Assembly: GCA_001655205.1 (NCBI GenBank)
Contig: LPNZ01007939.1
Location: forward strand, 1-58,398
Direction: 5' to 3'
Length of the DNA stretch: 58,398 nucleotides
Source: Lenisia limosa
Lineage: Eukaryota > Breviatea
Part shown: positions 1-12,100 of the stretch, one piece after another
Layout: every line of letters begins with the position of its first letter
How positions within the stretch are numbered: position 1 is the stretch's first letter
The notes under the pieces: generated by a model
What the model was told of the DNA's origin: nothing
Database searches by the model: none
Seen by the model: only the letters and a program-made list of their open reading frames with translations
Position numbers and translations under genes: made by a program

Positions 1-134
1 GGGAGTACGACAATGGTTGGACAGGTGTTGGCGAGGGCCCAGGGACCAAGGTGACGATGGTGTCCATGGTGACGGACGGGCTTTCAGGGACCGCAACTGG
101 TCTGTTTGGCGGGCCAACCCCCTCCTCCAAGAGT

Positions 135-680
135 TCACAGCGGGTTTGCCAGACCCGGAGTGAGTGGTCGAGGAGGGCATTTGGCATTGGCCAGTGCCTT
201 GGAGTCGAGGAGGGATCTCATGTCCTCCTTGAGGCAAGGGCAGATTCCTGCTGCCAGGCCTCCGGTGTGACTGAAAAGGGGGGCTTTATTCCTGGACGAG
301 GGTCTGGTGGTGGCAGGCGAGAAAGGCCAACAGGTGTCGCGGCAAGCCGAAATGGCTCTCTTCTTGGTCTCCGGAGATGGGAATAGGAGCGCATCCATGA
401 TCATGGTCTTGATGGACAGGCCAATTTCCCGCCTTAGGTTGACCATTGTTGGATGTTGGCAAACGGAGAGCAGGTGGCGGAGGGATTCCTGGTGTGGAGG
501 AGATGGAGCTGGGCACAAGTGTGGGGAGATGCTGTCCGGGTGGATAGCGGCCCACCAACGTCTGGTGAGTAAGGAGCCACTGAGGATCCGGAGGCGCATC
601 TTCTCCCGCTTCCGTGTTGGAGTTCGCTTGCTTCCCAGGCCCTTCTTCATGTCAGGGGGTAAGGTGGGTTGGCATAGCAC
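135..680 (-). mobile_element. Probable non-LTR retrotransposon (LINE) 3' ORF fragment
   Basis: An uninterrupted 181-codon minus-strand frame, rare in this intron-dense window. Its centre resembles the zinc-binding tail that follows the reverse transcriptase domain in many non-LTR elements. A run of the form RLR-x-LSGSLLTRRWW precedes a Cys/His-rich block (LCP, then LRHLLSVCQHP), like the usual CxxC-x(n)-H-x(4)-C layout, although the second Cys of the first pair is not visible. No reverse transcriptase catalytic block lies in the window, so the element is truncated or continues beyond the edge. The first Met is only the first ATG in the frame. It may instead be an unrelated low-complexity gene. 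The family call is inference from a short motif. Confidence 0.38.
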
Positions 681-812
681 TTCTCGTTCTTGATTGGGTG
701 GTGGATGTGAGTGGCTGTGAGCTTCCGCTGTCCTGGAAGCATGACCAAGGCAAATTTTTCGATATTTCTGAAAAAACTTGTATCGAGAATGAAAGAGGGG
801 GATTAGCCTTCG

Positions 813-928
813 GCTACGGTCATACTCTGGGGGTCATCGCGCATCCCGTCCGCTCTGCGAACGCAAGCCCCAGCAGGCCTTGGTAGTACTGACGTCGGAG
901 ACGAGTCGGGAAGGCAGGGTACTGTAGT
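813..928 (+). rRNA. 5S ribosomal RNA gene
   Basis: The ends pair as helix I: CTACGGT (814-820) with ACTGTAG (921-927). CTGGGG (827-832) pairs with CCCCAG (868-873) as helix II. Between them is the conserved loop around CCCGTCCGCTCTGCGAA. Downstream, GGTAGTAC and CGGAGACGAGTCGGGAA match the helix IV/V and C-box region of eukaryotic 5S. Length is about 116 bases, close to the usual 118-120. Transcription by RNA polymerase III from internal control elements is expected, and a T8 terminator follows at once. Only one copy is visible, so this is either a dispersed 5S locus or the edge of an array. Ends may be off by one to three bases. Confidence 0.85.
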
Positions 929-929
929 A

Positions 930-937
930 TTTTTTTT
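930..937 (+). terminator. RNA polymerase III terminator of the 5S gene
   Basis: A run of eight T begins two bases after the 3' strand of helix I, followed by further T-rich sequence to about 967. This is the standard Pol III stop signal and supports the 5S call. Confidence 0.78.
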
Positions 938-987
938 CTTTTTCTTTTTTCTTTTTTCTTTTTTTTCATATCTTTTTTTAAAAAGAA

Positions 988-1704
988 ATGGTTTTGAGCG
1001 TGGTCTGGTGTGAGTTTAATAAATAGGATGAGCTATCTTTTTCGTTTCTGACAAGGCAGGTCGTTTTCCTCGGACTCCGACTTCACATCACTGTCGCATT
1101 CTGTTCAAAAGAAAGCAATCTTCTCGGTAAGCGTTTTGTGTGTGGTTAAGCAAATGATTGGATGATTGGTTTCACACTGCGATGTTATTCGTAATTACAT
1201 CCTTTATGCATTATGTTGGTTCTTGCGTTTATTTATATCGCAACGCTCTCACTCCACAGACTCGAGGGCAGTGCCCTAATTCAACCAGCTTCCCGGCCAA
1301 TCTCTGCGCTCTGGGAGAAAGTGAGGTATGTTCGGGTGGTCTGGTTTTAGGTGCAACTTGTTGTTTTCTTTTCATCAAATAGGATGAATCTAATTGGAAC
1401 TACAATTTCGATCTTTCGTTTAGTAGCAAAATATCCGTCCATCCGGATCCACGACACCCTAGGAAGCCTGATGTAGGGGTGGGCTGTCTCTTTTGGCACC
1501 TTATGTTATGTGACTGACTTTACAGTCTCGACGAAAAGGGCACCGAAGGGTTGGAAGTGGCTCCATGGCGCGTGTTGATGCTCTCCGACTAAAGGTATGT
1601 CCAGTGTTTTATGGACTTTCCAACGGCCAAGGACGTTTCTGACGTTTCAGGCTGCAGAACGCTCAGCTGAGAGGTCCCAGAAACTCATGAACCCCTTGAA
1701 TTAA
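988..1704 (+). CDS. Small hypothetical split gene, about 90 aa
   Basis: Four exons can be joined in one frame: about 988-1007, 1060-1126, 1260-1326 and 1528-1597, then a last exon from about 1651 ending in TAA at 1702-1704. Donors such as GTAAGC and GTATGT and acceptors ending CAG fit, and the phases agree. The product is Ser/Arg-rich, with a C-terminal basic segment (ALRLKAAERSAERSQKL) that could form a short helix. I recognise no domain. The first exon and start are the weakest part, since the frame has no other ATG before the second exon. It could also be the 3' part of a longer gene. Confidence 0.38.
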
Positions 1705-2146
1705 TCATGGTATTAACTTAATAAAGAAATGTTACATTTTCACACAAAACGGAAACTAACTACTGTACAAGAAACAAGCACCATAATAATTTTAACCTAA
1801 TCCTTCCTTGCTCGCTTTAGCGGGCTTTCTTCTAAACCATTAACAGAGCCATTTGAACTATTCAACTGAAGACACGCACCTGCAGTATCCAAAGGCATTT
1901 TGGAAATGGGAGAGGCTGGGGAAGTGACCGAAAGGCGTCGTAGTAGCAATGACCGGTTGGTAGCCGGCGTGAACTGAATCTGTTTGGTCAGGTTAATTCT
2001 CTACTAGTATATATCATATGATATATACGCTCGATATTATTCTGCTCGAATCCTGCCCTACGCCAACCTGGGGTGACGGAGGGACAGGCGTGACAGCACT
2101 GACGGGTTTCCTTCTCAGCTTGGCAGGCGTTTTGGATGGCGATAGA

Positions 2147-2820
2147 TTAGGGGGTTGGTAGGTCAGGTTGCGTAAGATGCCAAGTTCTTTCTCCATTAGA
2201 ATCTAGAAGGTTAGATGAGCACTCAGAAATGGCTAAGAATATCATAGGTAGCTGAAAAGAGAGGTGAAATACATCAAAGTTCATACTTCGCTTCATTTCT
2301 ACCAATGTTTGAAAAACATAACTTGGTTGCAACCAGATGGGAAGGATGCCAAACAGCAATGTTTGAAGTTTCTGCGCCTTTTGCCGTCTTTGAGGCACTG
2401 TCGAGGAGAGTAATCTCTTCGATAATCTGGTTGTTGGGCGCTCTGTCGCTCGTGGGGGTGGGGGGTGAAGTGACTGATGGTTATACAATGATAAGTATGA
2501 TAATTTTAACGTTTTCGGACAGTGTCGGTGCGTCCCTCGGCCCGCTTGGCTTTGATTTGTGGAGAACCAACGAGTTTTGGAGCGCAATGGTCGTAACCAA
2601 GACGCCAAAGCCAGCTCCGGGTGTTGTTGCGACAACCATGAGGTCGATGAGGTCTGTACAAGTACATGTGTTGTGCTGTGTTGTGTTGTCATATACTCTC
2701 ATTCTTCCCCTTTCGACTCTGATTTTCAGATTATGTGATCCCAAAATCATCCAACGCACTGATGGAGAACACTCCCGGAAATGTTTGGACAAACGCATCT
2801 TTGAGCAATGATATTTCAGA
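2147..2820 (-). CDS. Hypothetical split gene, partial
   Basis: Minus-strand exons read well: about 2820-2762 (SLLKDAFVQTFPGVFSI), then about 2660-2530 (DLMVVATTPGAGFGVLV, then TTIALQNSLVLHK), then about 2445-2305 (NNQIIEEITLLDSASKTAK). A short last exon stops at 2147. The first junction keeps phase across a GTGCGT donor and a TACAG acceptor. The middle exon is hydrophobic and Gly-rich, possibly a membrane or core beta segment. I recognise no family, and no start codon could be fixed. A + strand frame also spans 2305-2811, but its residues look less protein-like. Splicing past 2147 into Pro/Ser-rich sequence down to about 1880 is possible. Confidence 0.35.
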
Positions 2821-3138
2821 CTGACATCCACGTTAGTACAAGGTAAAGTGCAAGCACATTTTATGCTATCCCCGCCTGACCTTCCGGTTCAAGGTTCACG
2901 TACATCTGCGATTGACGCTACCTCTGAGAGGTTAGTTGGCTTAGGCCTGATGCTCCTAATTTTTCTCATTTACTATCTGTTGTGTTTTCTCATATGTATA
3001 GTGTGGTGTGTTGATACGTGGGAAATAGTATCTTAATTTTTCTGGTCTTTTATATATCAATTTGTAACTATTATAGATCACTGGTATGAGTATTTAGTAA
3101 AATTTTTTTACCCAATGTTTAGTCCCTGCTGCTGTGAG

Positions 3139-5452
3139 GCCGTGTGATCGAAGACTGTAAAGAAAAGCCGAAACTAATTGTGCAACATCTCCGAGGCCTT
3201 CCAGAGCCAATTGGCCCGCCTCTGAAGACCTTGGTAATGACAAGTATGACTAAGCAGTACATCGACATCATCGGTGTTACCATGTCTTCCGATGCCACCA
3301 TCTTCACTGTCTCTTCAGAACCGTTTTCGGTGAGGTGACGGTCACCACTTTCCCTGCACCACAAGGAACGTTTTTCCTGCCTTCCTTTTTTGAACGACTT
3401 CCGGAGCTGCTTGCCACAGTCGTCCAACGGAACAGTGGTCGACATTCCTGGTGTGGGTGAATGGTGCCTATATAGCACACCACTCACTGGTGCGTTTGAC
3501 GGGGGGTTGCTGGGGAAAGCCTGTGGTGCAAAGATTCTGGTCCATGACAAGGGATACTCTGACCGACATCGATGCCGACAAATAAGGCATGTATCAACTT
3601 ACCAATAATTTACCAGGTCGGGGTTGACGTCTTTTTTGAAGACTTAAGAAGAACGGAGGACATACAGAAGAAGTAGCAAAAGATATGATGAAAGAAGATC
3701 ATGAATGGATGAAGGAAGTAAGAAAGAAGATGAATGAAGTTGGCATGGAAGGGACAGGAGACGTATTCCGCATACTGACAGGCATTGGAATGAATGGTGA
3801 AGCAATGAGGAAGTTGATGAAGAAAAAAAATGAGAAAAAGACTCAACTAACCCATTGTCTTCTTGGGTGGCAAAAAAATAAAAAATTCAAGCTATGAAGA
3901 TGCTTGTTGCCACTTTTGGAGAAATTTTTTTGAGCAACCGATCTTTATTTTAGTTGGTTCAGTCTCAGAAGTACTTCCCAGTCCTTTTTGTAAAGGTTCA
4001 ACCACATTGTGCCAAAGAGTTCAGTTGGCTAAGGGGAAATTTGATTTGCCAGGGCATTCAGAACAGAGTGGCATTATGTATAACAATTGCCTGTTCTGTG
4101 TTGCCCAGACTTCCCGCACAATGTCAAGATGTGTGGTATGAGGCGATGGGGGGGGGGGGTAAGCAAATTTGTTTAACCACTACACAATATTCTTTAATTC
4201 CTTAGACTATTGATGATGACATTGTCAAGGACATCGTTGCTGGTGAAATATTCCTGAGAGCCCATCCCGCCTTCCCCCTCTTCAAAGAGAGGAAAGGAAA
4301 ACTTGAGTCATTAGCCACGGCCGTAAGTCCCTAAGAGAAATTGATATCGCCCATTTGAAGTTGGATTATTTTGGATCAAACAGAAAGGGGTGGTTTTTGT
4401 GGAAGCCAAATTTCAGAGCACTCTCACATTAAGCTACTTCCGAACACCAGTCGGACTTATGTGTTCCAAGTGGACTGGTAACTCCCCGTAGTCTATCATG
4501 ACTATATCCGACAATGTCAACTCCGGACAGGTTTACTTTGAGTTTTATCCGAAAATTTTGACAGCAGCATGAGCTGCAACCCCCATTCATCCCCTTGGAT
4601 TTCTCAGATACAAGAGCAATGATGAAAATGATCCAGTTATTGTTCTGTTGAGGTGATTGCGCTCCATAAAACTCGTACTTTATGACAAACAATGTTTCTG
4701 ACGAGCAATGTTGCCCTTCTGTGAGTGGGACCACCATTCCGAATTTCAGGAGTGGAATTATATTGCTTGTGTCTACCCTTTGGATTCAGAAATCCTATGA
4801 AGTACACCAGCTCGATAGGAGCCCTAGTTTGTCGGTCCCACCAAGAGCATCTTTGCCGTTCCCCTTTCCGGCGGACGAAACTTCTCCCAAGCCAAGCAAG
4901 ACTTCGATGGTATCGCCAAAAAGGCCATCAAAATTGAAAATGCCATTCTCACTTTCTCTCTCTTCCTCTGCGAACTTGTTTCCGAGCTCGACAGCCTTGT
5001 TGCCGACTTTCTCCACCTCCGCAACCAGACCCAGTCCGCCTACGACCAATTTGCCCCCTTCATTTACGGCCTTTACAAGACCCACAACTGCCTTGGCATT
5101 GCCAAACACCCCGCTGTCCATCAGGATTTTAACTTCTACAAGCGCAATCAAGTCCTCCACGCTTTGGCCATTGGCCTCCAGAGACGCACCCGCTCCGTTA
5201 CCACCATCTCCGCCAACGGACGCGAGTTGGCTCATGTTTATCAAAGGTAGAGATCGATGCATCGACTTCACTTTCTATGACCTCCTCATTCTTTTGTCCG
5301 TTTCTAATGAAGACATTTCACCTTTGAAGGAAATCTATTACGTTGGCAATTGTGCCCTCACGGAAGCACAATCTAGTTCAAGGCGAAAGGACCTCTGCCA
5401 CGATTTGGGAACCTTTTCTGATGCCGCTATTCTGCAGATATCAGTTCGTTGA
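3139..5452 (+). CDS. Uncharacterised multi-exon gene
   Basis: Several + strand exons with good splice signals follow one another. About 3139-3335 (EKPKLIVQHLRGLPEPIGP) ends at GTGAGG. About 4208-4321 (DDDIVKDIVAGEIFLRAHPA) lies between TTAG and GTAAGT. About 4381-4478 (KGVVFVEAKFQSTLTLSYF) follows, then a long exon of about 4828-5249. The long exon carries a helical segment with LVSELDSLVADFLHLRNQ, then FAPFIYGLYKTHNCLGI and NQVLHALAIGLQRRT, and exits through GTAGAG. The last exon (IYYVGNCALTEAQ) stops at 5452. Intermediate exons near 3390-3560 and 3960-4135 are likely but their phases are unproven. I recognise no domain; the long exon looks like an all-helical fold. The start is unknown. Confidence 0.42.
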
Positions 5453-5541
5453 AGTCGAACGAACGATTCGGTAGTTCCGAAGGTTCCTTCGCAATTCCAG
5501 AAGGAAGGAATTAGAATAGTGCTGTTAATAATAACTACCTT

Positions 5542-5878
5542 ATGAAATGTACTAGATTACAATTGGACCAGGCCATTTTTCAACAGGACAATGCGCCTAT
5601 CCATACTGCCAAAGTAAGAGACTGTCTGAATTTACCTTTTAGATCATTAAATCTTTTTGAAATTCTGTTTTGGAGTGGCCATCTTAATCTCCTGATCTTA
5701 ATCCAATCGAACATTGCTGGGGTCTTCTTGACCGTGAATTGGAAGAAAAAACGCGCTCATCGTCCGAAAATGCAATGATGAAGTGTTTGAGAGCTGGTTG
5801 GGCTGCTATTACCAAGGAGGATCCAAAAAACGAGGTGTATCAGCTACAAAATGCCGTTTCTAGTTTCAGAAATGAATA
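5542..5878 (+). pseudogene. Broken Tc1/mariner-type transposase, C-terminal half
   Basis: The sequence encodes the FQQDNAPIHTA block around the second catalytic Asp (codon at 5587-5589). In another frame it encodes the PDLNPIEHCWG block with the catalytic Glu (codon at 5709-5711). The D-to-E distance is not a whole number of codons, so at least one frameshift lies between them near 5620-5690. The frame then continues through a charged helix (LLDRELEEKTRSS) to a stop near 5878. These blocks are diagnostic of the DDE transposase of IS630-Tc1-mariner elements. The N-terminal half, with the DNA-binding domain and first Asp, is missing. No terminal inverted repeats were identified. It is inactive. 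Confidence 0.75.
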
Positions 5879-5902
5879 AAATAGGCTCTTAAATAGAAAA
5901 AA

Positions 5903-5978
5903 AACTTTGGAACTTGATGCCAAAGATAGAATGACAAAAGAACTTTGGAACTTGATGCCAAAGATAGGGTGACAAAAG
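5903..5978. repeat. 38-base tandem duplication next to the transposase remnant
   Basis: Two adjacent copies (5903-5940 and 5941-5978) begin AACTTTGGAACTTGATGCC and end GACAAAAG. They differ at two neighbouring bases. The duplication lies 25 bases after the transposase stop and may derive from the element's terminal region. Confidence 0.9.
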
Positions 5979-6107
5979 AAAAACAAACAGAAAAAACCAC
6001 TGAAATGACATGGATAGCAAATATCACTGAGCCCCCTACGATGTTGTTCTCCTGTGAGGCTCCTTTGGATGCAAGGTTGGATAGTTTGCTTCTTGTCCTT
6101 TCAACGA

Positions 6108-9100
6108 TCAACCGCGCAGGTGCGTCCTATTTATTAGTGTGCGATGGTTGCTGAAAAGTTCTTCAATTCCACCAGAGCAAAAGACAAACTTATCAAACGT
6201 AAAATATCGAGTTTTGTTTTTAACATGAAGTTGTTGTGATAAAAGTGGCCAAACTCACATTGTCAGGAGAGGTGGAGATAAGTGGGTTGAGAGACTTGAT
6301 AAGCTCGAGCATTTCAGCGTGCTCCGTTTGCGCCTTATCCGCCTAGAGCGTTATCACCGGAAAGACAGTCACCTTTTCTTCAGCAATAGACAATTTGACT
6401 TGGAAGGCTTCTTCGCTCTTGATAGCCTTCTCCAGGAGTGCGGAGCCCTGACAATGTAAATCCGTTTTTAGTGCCACAAACCTTGCCCAACGCCTTGCTG
6501 CCTCCAGCTAGTCGTCTCAATGCGTTGACCTCAGTCTGAAGCTTGTCTCTTTCCTGCAAAATGACTCAACAAAGTCTTTCATTCTCAAAAGAACAAGCTT
6601 ACTGTTCTCAGAGCAATGTTCTCGGTTTTGATTCTATTGTGAAGCTGGATTCTTTGAGCCGTGTTACGATGGCCACTTAGTGCCTCTGGAATGTCAAGAC
6701 GACTTTATCTTTTGATAGCAGGGGATAAACAAACCGGCTTGATCCTTCAACTTCTCCACTTCAAGCATCTTCTTCTCAAGCCCCTTCTTTGTCTTTGTTA
6801 GCTGAGCCTGCAACAATGAGAACAAATGCGACAAGAGGGATGAGGAGGGGGAGGGTTCTGTACCCACCAGTATATCCTCCGCGTTGGATGACTCCTTGAT
6901 CAGCTGCTTTTGCGAGTCCAATAACTCCAGTTGAAGCCTAAAAAGTCAACAAAACAAGCTTTGAAGGACTAAGGGCATACTCGCGATACTTCCTGTCTTT
7001 GCACGCGAGGTCGTCTTCAAGAACAACGATTTTGTCTTCCATCACCATGCCGAGTTGAATTGACGACGACTGTGAAGTTACTATGTCACATCTGAATCAT
7101 AGCACATAACATTATAGAATAGAGAAATTCGCTCACCAGTTTGGAGTTAAGAATTTCAAGCTCCTTGTTGAGCTCATTTTGCTTCTCAATGGACTTATCC
7201 TGCTGGGACTTTGTGATTAACTCCTGATTTCAATTAAACGAGTCCAAATACCCTTGAAATAGAGCCACACAAACGAAAGAGTCGAGAGTGTCTTTTTGCT
7301 CAAGAATGGTCTTCTGCAGTTGTGACACGTTAGCCTCCAAGTGAGCCTGTTACAGAGTGAGAAAGTACTCAAGCCGACGTCAGAGAAGCCAGGCCACCTT
7401 TTTCACCGCTTCGTCCTTCAGTTCCATCCTCAAGGACTCTTCTGTGGACTGGGCGCTCGAGAGCAAGGCGCTCGTCTCATTTGTCTCCTCGCGGTGTGCC
7501 GTGGTGAGGGTGTCAATTTGCACTGTCAGTTTGGAGTTGGATTCGGCCAGGCACGATTCGGCTTCAGCAGCTGCGAGAAGACTGGCTTTGGTCCTGGAGG
7601 AGGGGGATAAATTTTTTTTTTAAAAAAAAGCCGAAACAAAACCTCAGAAAAACACAAAATATCAAGTTGCTATGAAACAAGGGACATCAGGGAAACAACG
7701 TCTTGTTGAAGAGCAAAAGATATGGTGTTGTTGTGGATATTGCCATTTGGTAGGTCAACCTGAGAACACCCACACATGGGTGGGGCATTGTGTAGAAAAC
7801 TGAGATTATAATCCTGACATCTCATAGGTTATCTATCCCACAACAACCAACTCCTTCAGTCTCTTCTGAAGTACTGCATTCTTGGTGGCTGTCTCAGTAG
7901 CTTCTTTTCGGAGGGTCGAGATGGTTTCCTTGGAAGTTACTTCATATTTTGAAAGTAAAGAGAACTACTGAATTGGATCGGATGTTGGTAAAAAAAAACT
8001 ATCGATATTTATCAAAGCTATTATATAATTGCCTCTTTTTTGGGACCGTAGGGAAGTCAGTGTTATCGATCTCACCGTTGCAGCCTTCAGGTCCGACCCA
8101 GTGGAGGCGGATAGAGTCGCAATTTCGGCGATAAGCTCTTGGACCCGGCCTATGTAGAGTCAGAACCCGTCCCAATCATGAACATACACTACATAATATT
8201 TCTTTTCAAATACTTAATAATCGCGATAAAGATCGAACACAACCTATTTCTACTTTATTTCCTTATTATACTAGTATATCATAGACTATACTACATATGA
8301 TACAATGTTAACCCACACAGCATAACCCAGCCACCTCTCTCCATATTGAGCTGATCGTTAAAGCTGGAGACTTGGAGGGCGGCTTCCTCGTTCTTTGTCC
8401 TGAGGTCATTGACGTTCTGAACCAGTCCAACTGAGGCTGCCTGGAAGGTCAAAAACACCCTGTACTGTTCAATCGAAAAAGACCAATTAAAGATCGACAG
8501 TTAACGTTTTGTAGACAAAGCAAAATAGTCTCAAAGCAGTTCGGCCTTTCCTCACTTCAGCTTGGGTATACTCTTTTTGAAGTTTCTCGTGTTGAGAAAG
8601 GGCCTAATTGATCAGTAGGAGAAAACATGATAATCGCAAAAGCATTTGGAAACATTTACAATTTGGAGCTGCGACCTAAGGGCCACGTCATTGGCCTTTG
8701 CAAGAGACTCGGCTGCGGACAATGAGGTTCGGAGGGACTTGGTCTCAGAGTTGCTGCTTTCAACCAATCGCAGAATCTCAGTCATCTGTCTCGTGAGAAC
8801 CCAGTGTGAAGCAAACCTCGTTCTCGTGCGAGTCCTTGAGAGAGGTAGCATGTTGCTCGGCCTCTTCCGTTTGGGTCCTGAAACGGACAGCCTCGTTGGT
8901 TTGCTCCTCTAAACGCCTCTCAAAGTCGGCAACAACCTAATTAAGTCAACACGGGGGGGGGGGGGNNNNNNNNNNNNNNNNNNNNNNNNNNNNNNNNNNN
9001 NNNNNNNNNNNNNNNNNNNNNNNNNNNNNNNNNNNNNNNNNNNACAGTCTCATCCAGCTGGTCTGACGTAGCCTTCAAAGAGTCCCGAGTGGTGACAAGA

Positions 9101-12100
9101 CTCTTCTGTGTGGTTGTGCAAACAGCCGTCATGTTCACCAACTATATTGTGAGATGATGAAGGTTCGAAAGAAAAGCATACGTCAACTCTGGCCTGGTGG
9201 ACCTCCTCCTGGCAATGTCTCAGCTCCGTCGTCATGGTATTCTTCTCGGTATCACTTTGAAGGAGCTTATTCTCGGCTTCTTCTAGAGCCTGACGCTGCG
9301 ATTCTAGCTCGCTGCGAAGGTCACCCATCTTCTCACTGGGAGGTTAGGATGACAAGGAGGCTCGGTTCCAACTTGAAAGATTGCTGAGTGCTCGTCAGTG
9401 CCCCACAAGCGTCATCTTTTTCGGTTTCCAAGTTCAAAACCTGGAAAATAACATTCAAGAGAGGTTGGTTCAAGATTTAACCATGCCCCTCCCCCCAACA
9501 GTTTGCTGAAGTCCTTGGATCTCCGTAGTCAGTGATTCAATTTGAGCAACTTGTGATGAGCTCGTTGTTTTGACATCCATAAGCTATACAGTCAGAGAGA
9601 GTGTTTGTTTGAGCCACAGTTTGCCAATCCAAACTTTTATCCATTACAAGTAATAATATACAGTGACCGGGATACTTGATCGATTTTCCTTGGGAAATCA
9701 CATAGCAAATCCGTCAAGACTTATATTATAAGGCAAGAACCCAAACCTGAGACTGCAGCTGGGACACGTCTGCCATGATCCTGGAGGAGGCCTCTTCAGC
9801 CTCGACCAGTTTGGTGTTGAGGTCGGATATTTTGGTCTCCTGCTGCTTCAGATCCAATAGGGCTGAAGCTTGGCCGGCACTTGCCGACTCCAACTAAGGG
9901 GTCAGATTCTGGGACAGATTCAATCCATCATCTAACCCTTAATGAGGGTCTGGGGCTTACCTCAGCCACCACCAATTGTCTCGAAGACTCAATCGTTTCG
10001 CATCTCTTGTTGGCAATCTTCACTTTGTTCCTGAAGAGTGATTGCGATGGGCAGAAAATCCTAGACAAACTTCAGTTCGTTGTTCTCTGTGTTAGCAGAG
10101 CTGATGATATTTGACAGGTCGAGCGACTGGTCCCTCAGAGTCACGACGTTTGACTCTGCCTCATTGAGCCGCGTCTGTGCGGTCTTCAATGAATCTGTAA
10201 GGGACTTCTTCTCAAACTCCAGCGAGCTACACTCCTGCATTGTGAGCAAGGGGCCACAGACAAAACAATCCATCTTTTGAAATGCGAATTACCCTTTAGC
10301 CCAACCTGCTCCTTCCTTGCCAATGCATCCTTCAATCCAGCCAGCTCTGTGGTGATGACAGCCTCCTTCGACTTCATTTTCAGTAGCTGCTCGGCCATTT
10401 CTATCAAGTCAGTGCGACAATGGAAGGGGGCCAACCTTCGCATCGTGAGGACTGTACGGCCGCCGCGGAAGTGGCAGATGCTAACGACTCTCTGAGGCTG
10501 GCCGACTTGTCAGCTTCTTCTTGTCCAGCTTGGGTGTAAGAGGAGTGGCCTTTGATTATTGTGAAAACCCTCGGAAAGTTTTCTTTCCTCCCACCTTTGG
10601 ACATTTTAAGGAGGATTTCTTCGAAGGATGCCGCAGCACTTTCAACCTAACGAGTAAAGTGCAAAAGTAATTGATTGTATTATGCAATCGACAACAAACC
10701 TTGAGTTGGTGGGAACGGTTCAATGAGTCAACAAAGGCCTCATGGGACTTGACCAAACCTAATTTGTGACGCTACGAGAGTCTTACTGTTCTTTTCTTCA
10801 ATCATTTGGAGGTTTTGCTCTTTAATCAGAATGGCTTCATTTTTCGACGCTGCACAAAGGTTTTCCAATTTAGAGTGCTGGAACATTAAGAAAAGAGAAA
10901 CACCCTACCTTTTCTTTGTACTCATTGCTAAGTCTTAAGAGTTCGTTTTCAGCCTCTTCAGCGCGGACTTCTGCCGTTTTCGCAGTCTGTACAGCCTCGC
11001 TAAACGCCTTGGCTAAGCTTGGCTGGCTTCTGCAGTCAGTTGTGCTACTTTGTAGATCGAGAAATGGGTATTGGAAATTAAATTTTATTCTTTGCTTAGA
11101 AACACCACTTTAACAGCATCATTCGCTTCCTACTCCGTTTGCTTGCAATCAGACTCAGCGGACGTTCTTTTGAGGTTCTGGTTCTCTTGGTGCAGCATTC
11201 CAATCTTCGAGGGCATAAGCAGGTGTAATTGTAGCTTCACTTCGGTTCAAAAATAAGAGAACAACACCGATGTTTATCGATAGGGTATCAATACATTTAT
11301 TTGTTTTTGAACCTGTACTGAAATCCTGAATGTACAAAGTTCGCCAACCTGTTTACTCAGACGTAGGGCGATGTTTTGCACCCGAAGCCTTTCATTAGTC
11401 TCTTCTTTGAGTAGATCGCCAGGGAGAACTGCTTCGTACTCCTCAATAGTTCCTGGAGTGATAAGTCTTACTAAAGCCCAACAAACGTTTAGCCTCGGCC
11501 AGCTTCTGGAGGGCAGTAGTTAAAGATGCCAACGTGGTGTCGTAGTCCGGGATAGAGACGTTGGTGTGCAGACGATTGAGCTCGGCTGACATGGCCTGGG
11601 CCTTGGCAAGAACCTCCTCCGGGGTGCAGCCGTCAAAAGAGACTGGCTCTGAACCGCGTAAGAATTAGTCCCAGCGTGCTTGATTTGAAACCGAGCCAGT
11701 AATAACAAAAAATGCGAATCATCAGGGAAAAAAAAAAAAAAAAAAGTACAAACCTTGTACTTTCGAGAAGGTAGGGTTGCGAAGGGATAATTGGAGGCGT
11801 AAGCTCTGATGTGCAATGAGAGAGAAGTGGATGATTAGTTTGTGATTATTGAAACACAGATAATGCTGGCCCTGTTGTTGACTTTCTCACCGCAGTTGTT
11901 TGATTGGCTTTGTTGAGAGCTTCTTTGTACTTGTTCATTTGCTCGATATGACTCTGTTCGCGACCCTGAGATATCAAATGATAGTCTGGTCAGAAGAGCC
12001 AGTCATTCAGCCCACCTCAAAGGAGCTGATCTGAGTAGACAAGTCAGCAAGAGAGTTCCGAAATTCTTCAGTTTCGTTTGCTGATGCCAAAACAGTCTGG

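Noticed and set aside
2305-2811. + strand 168-codon open frame
   Set aside because: The minus strand gives phase-consistent exons with more protein-like residues; the + frame runs through probable introns.
4682-5452. + strand 256-codon Pro/Ser/Thr-rich frame
   Set aside because: Another + frame over 4828-5249, entered by a clean TAG acceptor, gives a normal helical protein; the Pro/Ser frame is its shadow except for the final exon.
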